From: a virus
Reading direction: 5' to 3' (one strand)
Virus record (IMG/VR): IMGVR_UViG_3300043418_000114
Location: 62,001-126,000 of that record
DNA: 64,000 bases
Numbering within the stretch: the first letter of the stretch is position 1; the number at the start of each line of letters is the position of its first letter. This document shows, piece after piece, positions 50,586 to 59,024 of this stretch. A program made the translations under genes and the position numbers. The notes below the pieces were generated by a model that was not told the origin of the DNA, did not search any database, and worked only from the letters and a program-made list of their open reading frames with translations.

Positions 50586-51470
50586 ATGGCAAAGAAACAA
50601 AAAACAGAAGAAAAAACAGTTCCAGTAGAAAAAGTACTGGAGATCGCTGAACAAGCCGCACAAGAACAAAAACCTGCAGAGGGTCAAGTTCAAGTTAACG
50701 TAGACTTCCTACGTACAACTCGCGTACACATCGCAATGCCTTGCTACGGCGGCATGTTGACTGAATCTACATTCATGTCTTTTATCAAGTGGGCAAATAC
50801 CGCTCGTCAATTGGGCATCGATTGGACATTGGAAACAATGGTCAATGAATCATTGATTAGCCGCGCTCGTAATACCCTAACTGCTAAGTTCTTGGATATG
50901 GATGATGCCACTCACTTGTTCTTTGTTGACGCTGATATTGGCTGGGAACCATGGCACTTGCTAGTGTTGTTGAATCGTGACGTTGACGTTGCGGCTGGCC
51001 TATACCCAATGAAGACAATGCCAATCAAGTGGGTTGTTAACGGCTTCGAAGGTGCAGAAGAAGGACCAGACGGATTCCAGGAAGTATCTAAAGCGGGTAC
51101 AGGCTTCTTGTTGATCAAGAAACACGTTTTCGAGAAGATGAATTCTCACCCTGCCGTCAAGCAATACAAGAATGATATTGGCTTAGATCCAAAGTTCGAC
51201 AAGTACTTAAAGACTTACTTCGACACCGCAGTTCGTCAGAATCGTTACTACAGTGAAGACTGGACATTCTGTGAAAACTGGCGCGATCTAGGTGGTAAAA
51301 TCTGGGTTGATAAGCGCATCTTGTTGCGTCACAGTGGTTCATATGTATTCTGCATGGAAAACCAGCAACACTTGATGAACACAATCGGACCAATGTATGT
51401 TGAAGAAAAGAAACAACAAGGTCTAAGACTAGTTGATAAAGACGGAAACGAAGTCAATATTCAACAGTAA
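50586..51470 (+). CDS. GT-A-type glycosyltransferase-like protein
   Basis: A 294-residue protein. After a charged N-terminal tail (KKQKTEEKTVPVEK) comes a GT2-like core: RVHIAMPCYGGMLTE, SRARNTLTAKFLDM, and FFVDADIGWEPW with the DxD metal-binding motif (DAD), then AGLYPMKTMPIKWV and a C-terminal YYSEDWTFCENW segment (ED of the acceptor site). Such proteins in T4-like phages may glycosylate DNA, capsid or host surface; acceptor unknown. A UUCG-loop terminator follows. Confidence 0.75.
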   Translation: MAKKQKTEEKTVPVEKVLEIAEQAAQEQKPAEGQVQVNVDFLRTTRVHIAMPCYGGMLTESTFMSFIKWANTARQLGIDWTLETMVNESLISRARNTLTAKFLDMDDATHLFFVDADIGWEPWHLLVLLNRDVDVAAGLYPMKTMPIKWVVNGFEGAEEGPDGFQEVSKAGTGFLLIKKHVFEKMNSHPAVKQYKNDIGLDPKFDKYLKTYFDTAVRQNRYYSEDWTFCENWRDLGGKIWVDKRILLRHSGSYVFCMENQQHLMNTIGPMYVEEKKQQGLRLVDKDGNEVNIQQ

Positions 51471-51472
51471 TC

Positions 51473-51496
51473 AAAAGCCCCTTCGGGGGCTTTTTT
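51473..51496 (+). terminator. Rho-independent terminator with UUCG loop
   Basis: AAAAGCCCC, TTCG, GGGGCTTTTTT right after the glycosyltransferase stop. Confidence 0.92.
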
Positions 51497-51504
51497 GTTA
51501 TGGG

Positions 51505-51512
51505 TATAAATA
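51505..51512 (+). promoter_or_regulatory. Consensus late promoter for a leaderless microprotein
   Basis: TATAAATA, five bases (GATTT), then ATG at 51518. Confidence 0.6.
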
Positions 51513-51517
51513 GATTT

Positions 51518-51622
51518 ATGAGTTGGTTCAGAAGAATTCCACCAAAACACCCTCCCTACAGAACAGTACCTGTTCAGCCTGTAATACCTATCCCTGAAAA
51601 TAAAGACCCTAAGCGAAAGTAA
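51518..51622 (+). CDS. 34-residue proline-rich microprotein
   Basis: MSWFRRIPPKHPPYRTVPVQ is followed by a Pro/Lys tail (PVIPIPENKDPKRK). Ten prolines and a basic N-terminus suggest an extended peptide. Evidence that it is a gene: its own consensus late box at the leaderless spacing, placement between terminator and next promoter, and no overlapping gene. It is below the size normally annotated. Confidence 0.6.
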   Translation: MSWFRRIPPKHPPYRTVPVQPVIPIPENKDPKRK

Positions 51623-51626
51623 TAGT

Positions 51627-51634
51627 GATAAATA
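51627..51634 (+). promoter_or_regulatory. Late promoter with two-base predicted leader for 51642
   Basis: GATAAATA, seven bases, ATG. The predicted mRNA starts two bases before the start codon. Confidence 0.5.
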
Positions 51635-51641
51635 CATTACT

Positions 51642-53957
51642 ATGAATTTGCGTGAATTAGACTCTTTTAAATTAGCGGATGCCGTCACTTTCCATGACGA
51701 ACTTAATCCAAAACTGTGGCACAACAATCAGTTGCGTCCCGAGGTGAAGGAACAGCTAATCCTAATCACAGAAGACTTCCTATCAGAATTAGGTATACCA
51801 GACGTTGATGTTGATGATATCACCGTATCAGGGTCAAATGCCGCATTCAGCTACACACCACACTCAGACTTGGATCTACACTTGCTTGTTGATATGAGCA
51901 GGTACGATGATGACATTTACAAAGAATTTTTCAACGCCAAAAAAGCATTATATAACGAAGCACACGATATTAAAATTCATGGGGTACCAGTAGAAGTATA
52001 CGTACAAGATTCCAGAGAACCCGTCGTAAGTCTAGGTGAGTACAGTGTATTGCAGGATAAATGGCTTAGAATCCCAACTAAGCGCAGAGCAAACTTTGAT
52101 CAAACAACCACTCAAGCAAAATATAACACACTTAAAGAACTAATTGAATTAGCCCTAAAGAGTAAGAATCTCAAAAAAGTAGAAAAAATCACACGCAAGA
52201 TTAAACAGTATCGACAAGCAGGACTAGACAAAGGGGGCGAGTTTGGTCCTGAAAACTTAGCATATAAAGCATTACGCAGTCAGGGTTATATCACCAAGCT
52301 ATATGATTTGCGTGATAAACTACACAGTGAAATCTTGACCATTGAAACGATGTATCAAGATCCAACTCAAATGATTGAGGAAGAAGATGAACAAAAGTTG
52401 CCACCAAAAGTGTATCATGTTACACCTGCTAGCAACTTAGACAGTATCATGAAAGCTGGATTACGTCCACAAGTTGGTGCACGTTCCAGTCAGATACCTG
52501 GCGAACAATCAGCTATATACTGCTTCCCTGACAAAACTTCACTAGAAGATGCCATGATGAATTGGCTTGGTGATGAATTCGATGAAGACGAAGAATTAGC
52601 TTTGTTGGAAATTGACACCTCTAACTTAACAGGCGAGTATACTCCAAATGCTGAGTTTGAGATTGCAATCACTTCCCTAATTCCACCCAATCGTATCAAA
52701 GTATTGTCTAGCAATCTAGCTACAATCACCGAATCGGATGTTAACATTACTCCTGTTGAAAAGACACTGCCTGTTACGCCATACGGCAACAAAGAAAGAC
52801 AGTTTCGTGGTTCAATAGCAGAGGGTTTCGATCAACCATACCCACTTACATGGGAAAAGAGCGAATACGGTGACGTTGACGCACTAGCTAAATTACCAGA
52901 TGGTACTCCATTGAGCATCATGTTTAACGACGAAGGTGATGGCACTGTACAGGTTGAGTTCTATAGAAACAATAGCCAAGAAGTCACAGGCGAAGGCGAT
53001 GCAATGCGAGTATTCGCTACTGTATTAACTGCTATTCAACATTACGTTCAGGAATATGAACCTGAGAAATTAAAGTTTTCAGCAAGCAAAGATAACTGGG
53101 CAAAACAGCAACAAAACAGCGAAAGCCGTGCTAGTCTATATGATAAATTGGTTCAGCGTTATAGCAAATCATGGGGCTATGGTGCATCTAGATCCGACAA
53201 AGGGGACTTTGTTTTGTACCAATTGACTAGAATAAAAAAAAAGTTAGCGACCACTGAATCTTGGGAATTTGCTCCTGCTAAAATCGATAGTTCTCTTTTA
53301 CAAGAATCAATCGAAGAATATTTCAAAAAAGATGGAAAATATTTTCCACATAGAATTCACGGTGCCCATCAACTAATACGTCATTACGATAAAATCGTTG
53401 AATCAGTGGAAACTGATGTAAAAGATTTCTGGCATCAGATGGCTAGCTTGGACAAGCGCAAGGAAGTAAATTTAAAACCTGGCAATAGTGTGAGTGTGAT
53501 CCAATGCTGGACTCATCTTTATGATTCTATTTTTGAGTTGAAGGGCAACTTGACACCCAAAGAAATCGTTAATGTAGAATATGATGATGACGGAAAGGTT
53601 CAATATATCGAATTCAAAGACGGATCATCGTTTCCAGATAAGGCATTTATTGATAGAAACCAAGGTGGCAATTTAGATGGCATTGTCACTACTTTCTTCC
53701 CGACCAAACAAACAGCAAGTCATGCAATTACTGTATTGCATTTATGTGTTCCTGCAGGCTGGGAGTTAAGCAGAAAGAATCTCTCGGAAGCATCTGGCTA
53801 CATTCCATCTGAAAAAGAGAAAAATGACCCTCGTTTCAAGACTGCCCTAACAGTAGATGTTAAGCCTGATGCAGTTAAAAAGAACGCTAAATCCTTCAAC
53901 TGGAAGACCACCAGAGCAGGTATTCCTCCAACAGCGAACCCTAATGGCAAATTCTGA
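51642..53957 (+). CDS. Multidomain nucleotidyltransferase-ADP-ribosyltransferase-like protein
   Basis: A 771-residue polyvalent protein. Residues 35-150 are a Pol-beta-type nucleotidyltransferase: GS at 64-65, then HSDLDLHLLVD with D76 and D78. Residues 253-360 resemble KptA/DarT-type ADP-ribosyltransferases: KVYHVTPASNLDSIMKAGLR, AIYCF at 291-295 and AEFEIAI as a candidate glutamate site. A G-S-I-A-E site at 390-394 precedes a third domain (395-535) that also occurs in the 60249 protein. The end has N-L-S-E-A-S-G-Y-I-P and a KNDPRFKTALTVDVKPD segment common in phage cargo proteins. It lacks the MRAxEF leader; injected-effector role is inferred. Confidence 0.65.
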   Translation: MNLRELDSFKLADAVTFHDELNPKLWHNNQLRPEVKEQLILITEDFLSELGIPDVDVDDITVSGSNAAFSYTPHSDLDLHLLVDMSRYDDDIYKEFFNAKKALYNEAHDIKIHGVPVEVYVQDSREPVVSLGEYSVLQDKWLRIPTKRRANFDQTTTQAKYNTLKELIELALKSKNLKKVEKITRKIKQYRQAGLDKGGEFGPENLAYKALRSQGYITKLYDLRDKLHSEILTIETMYQDPTQMIEEEDEQKLPPKVYHVTPASNLDSIMKAGLRPQVGARSSQIPGEQSAIYCFPDKTSLEDAMMNWLGDEFDEDEELALLEIDTSNLTGEYTPNAEFEIAITSLIPPNRIKVLSSNLATITESDVNITPVEKTLPVTPYGNKERQFRGSIAEGFDQPYPLTWEKSEYGDVDALAKLPDGTPLSIMFNDEGDGTVQVEFYRNNSQEVTGEGDAMRVFATVLTAIQHYVQEYEPEKLKFSASKDNWAKQQQNSESRASLYDKLVQRYSKSWGYGASRSDKGDFVLYQLTRIKKKLATTESWEFAPAKIDSSLLQESIEEYFKKDGKYFPHRIHGAHQLIRHYDKIVESVETDVKDFWHQMASLDKRKEVNLKPGNSVSVIQCWTHLYDSIFELKGNLTPKEIVNVEYDDDGKVQYIEFKDGSSFPDKAFIDRNQGGNLDGIVTTFFPTKQTASHAITVLHLCVPAGWELSRKNLSEASGYIPSEKEKNDPRFKTALTVDVKPDAVKKNAKSFNWKTTRAGIPPTANPNGKF

Positions 53958-53971
53958 TTGCGTAGTATTTT

Positions 53972-53979
53972 GATAAATA
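53972..53979 (+). promoter_or_regulatory. T4-type late promoter (GATAAATA) within a palindrome, for 54001
   Basis: GATAAATA overlaps a perfect stem TAGTATTT-TGAT-AAATACTA (53963-53982). A leader of about 16 bases with CGGAA precedes the ATG at 54001. Confidence 0.55.
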
Positions 53980-54000
53980 CTATATCAACTCGGAATTCCC

Positions 54001-55098
54001 ATGAAAATCAATCAAATTATCGTTGAAACATCAACAACATCTGGTTCAATCTCCACTGTAGCACAACCTCTAGGCGAAGTTCAAGCTCGTTCAGTTAGTG
54101 GACTAGAGCCAGCAGAAAAAGTAATGAAGGGCAAAGCCAAAAAGAAGGGCCCTTATGCCAACTCTATTAGTGAAAGCAAGAAAAAAATCAAAGAAGCTGA
54201 ACTATCTGAGGAAGATGTAATTTTAGTTCCAGGTCAAGGTCGTCAATTCAAGCCTGGATTTCACAAGATTGACCCAGATAGAGCAGAACGCGAAGGCGAA
54301 ACCCTAAAGAACAGCCTACACACTATCATTCGTGTTGCTACTGCATTAGACGAAGAATTATCAACCAGAGATAACTTTCCAGAGTGGGTATCAGAGAAAA
54401 TTGGTGCCACTAAAGGCATGCTAGTGTCGATTGCAGACTACTTGATCAGTGCAGACGAAATGCAACATGATCCAGATGCAATGGAAGACATTACTGGAGC
54501 TGGCGTAATCGCTGGTGGCGCTCAATACGAAGGTAAGAACGTAGATCGCATGGTCAAACACATTACCAAGTCAGAAGAAAAAGCTGGCAAGTCACATGAT
54601 GAGGCAGAAGACATTGCATGGGCAACTGCTAACAAGCGTGGCATGTTAGATAATAAGAATAAAAAGAAACGTGCAGACGAAGGCGTTATGGACGTACTTA
54701 AGAATAAGTTCGGCAAGAAGCCAGCACCAGCGGCTCAGCCACGTGTTGAGCCAACACTTAATGCACCACAGCAATCAAAGCAACGTGTTCGTAAGCCAGC
54801 GGCATCAAGTAATCCATTTGGTAACATGATATCACAAATCACTCAGCCAGAAAAGCCTACGTTCAAGCCAACTAGCACAGGCTCAGTTGCACAGACTAGC
54901 ACAGGCATGATTCATGCTCCTAAAGCTAGCAATCCAAATTTAAAAGCACAATCAGCAGGAGCTGGACAACAGGTTCCAGTGAAGCAAAAATTAGATCCAA
55001 ACAGAATCATGAATGGTATTATGACATTGAACGACAATGAGTTCAAGCAAGTAGTAGATTTCGTGCGTAATCAAATCAGAAAAGGCCGCCCAGCATGA
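54001..55098 (+). CDS. Putative capsid-internal protein with cleavable leader
   Basis: A 365-residue basic/acidic mixed protein starting MKINQIIVE, where I-V-E fits the prohead-protease site. It includes GEVQARSVSGLEPAEKVMKG, a four-helix-like stretch (SLHTIIRVATALDEELSTRD), and a KSHDEAEDIAWATANKRGML segment that recurs in phage internal-head proteins. The C-terminal half is Pro/Ser/Gln-rich and disordered, ending with a helix (NDNEFKQVVDFVRNQIRKGR). Stop overlaps the next start (ATGA). Confidence 0.7.
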   Translation: MKINQIIVETSTTSGSISTVAQPLGEVQARSVSGLEPAEKVMKGKAKKKGPYANSISESKKKIKEAELSEEDVILVPGQGRQFKPGFHKIDPDRAEREGETLKNSLHTIIRVATALDEELSTRDNFPEWVSEKIGATKGMLVSIADYLISADEMQHDPDAMEDITGAGVIAGGAQYEGKNVDRMVKHITKSEEKAGKSHDEAEDIAWATANKRGMLDNKNKKKRADEGVMDVLKNKFGKKPAPAAQPRVEPTLNAPQQSKQRVRKPAASSNPFGNMISQITQPEKPTFKPTSTGSVAQTSTGMIHAPKASNPNLKAQSAGAGQQVPVKQKLDPNRIMNGIMTLNDNEFKQVVDFVRNQIRKGRPA

Positions 55099-58000
55099 GC
55101 AACATTTTTAAAGGTATTAAGCAGTTAAACGAGGTCGATCCTCGTAACTTTGACAGTGACATTGACTACTACGATGCACTGAATAGAAAGCCACGTGGTC
55201 GTAGCGAAGACGATTATGTAGATCCATCAGAAAAATATGATGAACCTATCGCCGCGCAAAAGAAGATCACTCGTCCTGAATATTCTATCAGTGATGATGA
55301 AGACAGAAAAGCTGGTTATAACATGACTCTAACTGTTAAGGCACCAACTACTCAGGCGGCTGAATGGGCAGCCAGTAGTTATGTTGATAGCAACTGGGGC
55401 GCCAAGAAACAAATTGGCAAGATTACTCCAATCGCTGATGGCGTTGTTCAAGTTCACATGGTTGACAATCACAAGTATGGTATGTGGAAGCCTTGGAAAG
55501 ACGAAGCTCCAACCCAAAAGCCTATTAGTTTCAATGAAGAACAACTAGATGAACTAAGCCCAGATACATTAGCTAGCTATAAAAAGAAAGCTGGAGCACA
55601 CGCTAGTGAACTAGACAAAGCCGCTTGGGGTGGTGCACCTGATGCACAACAAAAGATCAACAAAGCGAACAAGCGTTTCAGTGGTATCATTCGTGCTACT
55701 AAGAAAGAACTTGACAATGACGTTAAGGGCATTAAAGAAAACGCAGAAGAATTGAATATGGGTGATCCAGTTGTTGTAACTGGTGACGTTCAATTTAATG
55801 GAACTACTGGTGATATCGTTGGTTTTAGCAATGACAAACACTTTGTTATCGTTGACCTATACAATCATGGTAAGCGTAGTTTTCATTCAAGTGATGTAAG
55901 TTTCAATGACTATGCAGACAGTGACGATGAACATGAACATATCAATCGTGTTGCGGAAGACGAACAACAGTCTCCAAACACTGATTCAATCTTAGAATAT
56001 TTAACTAAAGCCGCTCGTAGTTTGCAACAGAATAAAGATATGTTCTCGCCAGAAGGCTGGGAAAGAATCAAGCGTAGTTATGAATTCTTACGTAGCTATT
56101 TGAAAGATGGCGACTATGAAGGTTTCCTATCAGCATACAATGAAATCTTGCGTAGTTATCCAGATTCAACTGGTCTATTGATTGACGAAATGTTTGCTAT
56201 GGCTGGTCTAGATGAAAACGCTACAATCGAAGATTTCTTAGCTAAAACATCTGAACTTGATGAAGGTCGAGTAAAAGATATCGCCGTTCAACGTCTTGAT
56301 TGGGAAGACATGAGTCCTCAACAATTCAATGGTCAATATGGCAGAACTAAGAATGACTGGGAAGGTCAATTCTCTAGACTGATGAACCCAAAGAAAGCTA
56401 AGGCTAAAAAGACAAGTGCACCAAAATCAACACGCGAGTTGGACTACTGCCCAACATGCCAACGTGGTGATAATCGTTGCGTATGTGAAGATCAGTCTAT
56501 ACAAAAAGGTACTCCTATCACAGTAACGTCAATCAAAGGTACAGTGTATAAAGGTACATTTGAACATGAGAATGAAAATTCAGTTGTTATGAAGACAACT
56601 GGTCGTGGTGGTAATCCACACACTAGCGCAATCGTTCCAGAAACTCATGTAGTTGCAATTAAGAAGTCACACATCAAGTCAATGACTCCTGAGTTGGCAG
56701 AAGATTTACCTCCACCAGAGAACGCACGTAAGACACAAATCGCAGGCACTCTACCTACATACAAGAAAGCCGCTGATATCTTGAACAAGACTGGCGTACA
56801 AGGTAAAGCACTTGACTTTGGTGCTGGTTTAGGTATGGGTACTGGTGAATTGGGTCCTGATGCACATAGCTATGAACCATTCCCTGGCGAAAAGTTCAAG
56901 CCACACTTTGTTGATGTAACAAAGATTCCAGATAACAGCTATCACAAGATTGTTAACTTGAACGTTCTAAACGTTGTACCTAATACAGGTGAACACAAGA
57001 TTCGTGATTCTATTGTTAAGAACATCGGTCGTGTATTGGCACCAGGTGGTGTTGCACTAATCACTACTCGTGGTAAAGATGTGTTAACAATCAAAGGCAC
57101 TCCTGGCGAAGAGCCAACTAGCATGATCAGTAAGATTGGTACATATCAAAAAGGCTTTACACAAAAAGAATTGTTGCAATACATTCAGCAAACATTGGGT
57201 AAAGGTTTCGAAGTATCTAGTATCAAACTAGGCCCAGCTGGCGTAATGATCAAGAAATTGGATCATCAAGGTGTGGCGGAAGGCTCTGAAAATATTCTTC
57301 CAAGAGGAACATCCGTAACAGTCCTACATAAAGGCAAGCAAGTACCTGGTAAAATTGTTAGATATGATGCTGGCAAAAATGGTTATTCAAATGCCTATGT
57401 AGTTGATGTTGGTGGATATGAATCTATATTTGTGCCAGCCAGTAAAATCCAAACGCAAGGTGTGGCGGAAGATACCGGCGACAACAAGTTTGACGCTATG
57501 ATGTCCAACGTTACTTCTAAGAAGTCACTACATGCTAGAGAAGCACTAGGCTTAATGAATGAATTAATTTATCAAGGTGGCGCATCATATAAAGAAGCAC
57601 TAGACCAAGCAAGCACAAGTTTTGAAATCGATCCAGCTAAGTTACATCAGCTATATCAACAAGACATTCGTGCATTAGATGAAGCTGAGTCTAAGCCAGT
57701 CAACATGAAGCGTTGGTTGCGTGACTTCGAACGTAGAGAAGACAATAACTTCCATACTGAAAACGTATTGGCGATGGCACAATTAGTTGGCACACCAGAA
57801 GATGTTGCAACTATGAAAAGTTTGGTAAAGCAACACAGAGGTTTTGGTCTATCTGAGAAACAGTTTGAGATTCGTCATGCAATCGCAGATAGATTGCGTC
57901 CACTAGTCAAGCAAAAGATTCAAGATAGTCAAGCACAAGAAATGGAAGAAGGTAAAACTGGACCAGGTCTATGGGCAAACATCCATGCAAAGCGTGAGCG

Positions 58001-58517
58001 TATCAAGCATGGTTCTGGTGAGAAGATGCGTAAGCCAGGTAGCAAAGGTGCACCAACTGCCGATAACTTTAAATCTGCACAAGCTGGTACCAACGAAGAC
58101 GTAGTTGATGAAGATTGGAAAAAAGTCAATCAACACGATAAGACTGATGGCATGAGCAAGAAAGCAGTCAAGGCTTATCGTAATGAGCATCCAGGTTCTA
58201 AACTACAAACAGCAGTTACTAAGAAGCCAAGTGAATTGAAGGCAGGTAGCAAAGATGCTAAACGCCGTAAATCTTTCTGTGCCAGAATGAGTGGCATGAA
58301 GGGTCCAATGAAGGATGAACATGGTAAGCAAACTCCAAAAGCTAAAGCATTAGCACGTTGGAACTGTGAGTCTATTGAACAGATGGAAGAGTTAGCAATG
58401 ATTGCCGAACAGAAGATTCAGGAAGCAAAAAATGCTAAACAACAAGCCGCAATTGCTATTGCAAAGAAAGAGAAAAAAGTCTCTGAAAGCAATATCATGA
58501 AGGGCATTAAAAAATGA
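55095..58517 (+). CDS. Giant polyvalent capsid-cargo protein with methyltransferase domain
   Basis: A 1140-residue protein starting MSNIFKGIKQLNE (L-N-E site). In order: a domain at 75-145; an LSPDTLASYKKKAGAHASEL segment near 155; a KOW/SH3-like MGDPVVVTGDVQFNGTTGDI near 220; helices (300-390); a zinc-ribbon-like CPTCQRGDNRCVC near 450; a small beta domain (470-530); a class I methyltransferase core with LDFGAGLGMGTGE near 571 and RVLAPGGVALITTRGKD near 650; a GTSVTVLHKGKQVPGKIVRY domain near 740. Short GVAE linkers flank the last domain. The C-terminus has GLWANIHAKRERIKHGSGEK and RRKSFCARMSGMKG, widespread in phage proteins. Cleavage into several injected pieces is inference. Confidence 0.7.
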   Translation: MSNIFKGIKQLNEVDPRNFDSDIDYYDALNRKPRGRSEDDYVDPSEKYDEPIAAQKKITRPEYSISDDEDRKAGYNMTLTVKAPTTQAAEWAASSYVDSNWGAKKQIGKITPIADGVVQVHMVDNHKYGMWKPWKDEAPTQKPISFNEEQLDELSPDTLASYKKKAGAHASELDKAAWGGAPDAQQKINKANKRFSGIIRATKKELDNDVKGIKENAEELNMGDPVVVTGDVQFNGTTGDIVGFSNDKHFVIVDLYNHGKRSFHSSDVSFNDYADSDDEHEHINRVAEDEQQSPNTDSILEYLTKAARSLQQNKDMFSPEGWERIKRSYEFLRSYLKDGDYEGFLSAYNEILRSYPDSTGLLIDEMFAMAGLDENATIEDFLAKTSELDEGRVKDIAVQRLDWEDMSPQQFNGQYGRTKNDWEGQFSRLMNPKKAKAKKTSAPKSTRELDYCPTCQRGDNRCVCEDQSIQKGTPITVTSIKGTVYKGTFEHENENSVVMKTTGRGGNPHTSAIVPETHVVAIKKSHIKSMTPELAEDLPPPENARKTQIAGTLPTYKKAADILNKTGVQGKALDFGAGLGMGTGELGPDAHSYEPFPGEKFKPHFVDVTKIPDNSYHKIVNLNVLNVVPNTGEHKIRDSIVKNIGRVLAPGGVALITTRGKDVLTIKGTPGEEPTSMISKIGTYQKGFTQKELLQYIQQTLGKGFEVSSIKLGPAGVMIKKLDHQGVAEGSENILPRGTSVTVLHKGKQVPGKIVRYDAGKNGYSNAYVVDVGGYESIFVPASKIQTQGVAEDTGDNKFDAMMSNVTSKKSLHAREALGLMNELIYQGGASYKEALDQASTSFEIDPAKLHQLYQQDIRALDEAESKPVNMKRWLRDFERREDNNFHTENVLAMAQLVGTPEDVATMKSLVKQHRGFGLSEKQFEIRHAIADRLRPLVKQKIQDSQAQEMEEGKTGPGLWANIHAKRERIKHGSGEKMRKPGSKGAPTADNFKSAQAGTNEDVVDEDWKKVNQHDKTDGMSKKAVKAYRNEHPGSKLQTAVTKKPSELKAGSKDAKRRKSFCARMSGMKGPMKDEHGKQTPKAKALARWNCESIEQMEELAMIAEQKIQEAKNAKQQAAIAIAKKEKKVSESNIMKGIKK

Positions 58518-58579
58518 ACCAGGACACCTTTGAATTCTACTGGAATCGCAAAGGTGCCCCTCCAGTAAAGAGTAAATAG
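58514..58579 (+). CDS. Possible 21-residue microprotein
   Basis: Frame MNQDTFEFYWNRKGAPPVKSK starts in an ATGA overlap with the upstream stop and ends inside the next late promoter. The overlap is typical of genes here, but nothing else supports it. Confidence 0.35.
   Translation: MNQDTFEFYWNRKGAPPVKSK
58571..58578 (+). promoter_or_regulatory. Late promoter placed for a leaderless Dps mRNA
   Basis: AGTAAATA, five bases (GAACT), ATG at 58584. Confidence 0.5.
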
Positions 58580-58583
58580 AACT

Positions 58584-59024
58584 ATGTTATCAGATAATTT
58601 AAAAGTATTACTAGCAAGCACTCAGTCGTTTGCTATCAAATCTCAGAACTTTCATTGGAATATTGAAGGGTCTGACTTCCCACAATATCATGCATTCTAT
58701 GATACTCTTTACGGAGATGTAGCAGAAACTATTGACAAAATCGCTGAGTATATCAGAATTTTGGGACACTACACGCCTGGCAGTCTATCACGCTACAGTG
58801 AATTGTCAATCATCCAAGATCAAACAAAGATTCCACGTGCTGAATTGATGTTTCAAGAATCACTACACGATACTCAAGTAATGATTGAATTGGTTCAAGC
58901 TATGTTTGATGAAGCTACCCAAGAGCGTCAACAAGGCATTGCCAACTACATGGCTGAATTACAAGACCTATATGCCAAGAAAGCATGGTTCATTCGTTCT
59001 ATCTTAAAGAAAGACCGTGAGTAA
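58584..59024 (+). CDS. Dps-family ferritin-like protein
   Basis: A 146-residue four-helix DNA-protection protein. The Dps ferroxidase ligands are all present at the correct spacing: H24 (NFHWNIEG), H36, D40, D51 and E55, which match E. coli Dps H51, H63, D67, D78 and E82. It should oxidise iron with peroxide and store it, and may bind DNA. It has no capsid leader but sits between putative cargo genes under a late promoter, which suggests it is made during head assembly. Stop overlaps the next ATG (TAATGA). Confidence 0.92.
   Translation: MLSDNLKVLLASTQSFAIKSQNFHWNIEGSDFPQYHAFYDTLYGDVAETIDKIAEYIRILGHYTPGSLSRYSELSIIQDQTKIPRAELMFQESLHDTQVMIELVQAMFDEATQERQQGIANYMAELQDLYAKKAWFIRSILKKDRE

Noticed and set aside
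51642-51700. Capsid-targeting leader on the 771-residue protein
   Set aside because: The start MNLRELDSF resembles the others loosely, but no [L/I]-x-E site follows within the first 15 residues; only internal sites are seen.
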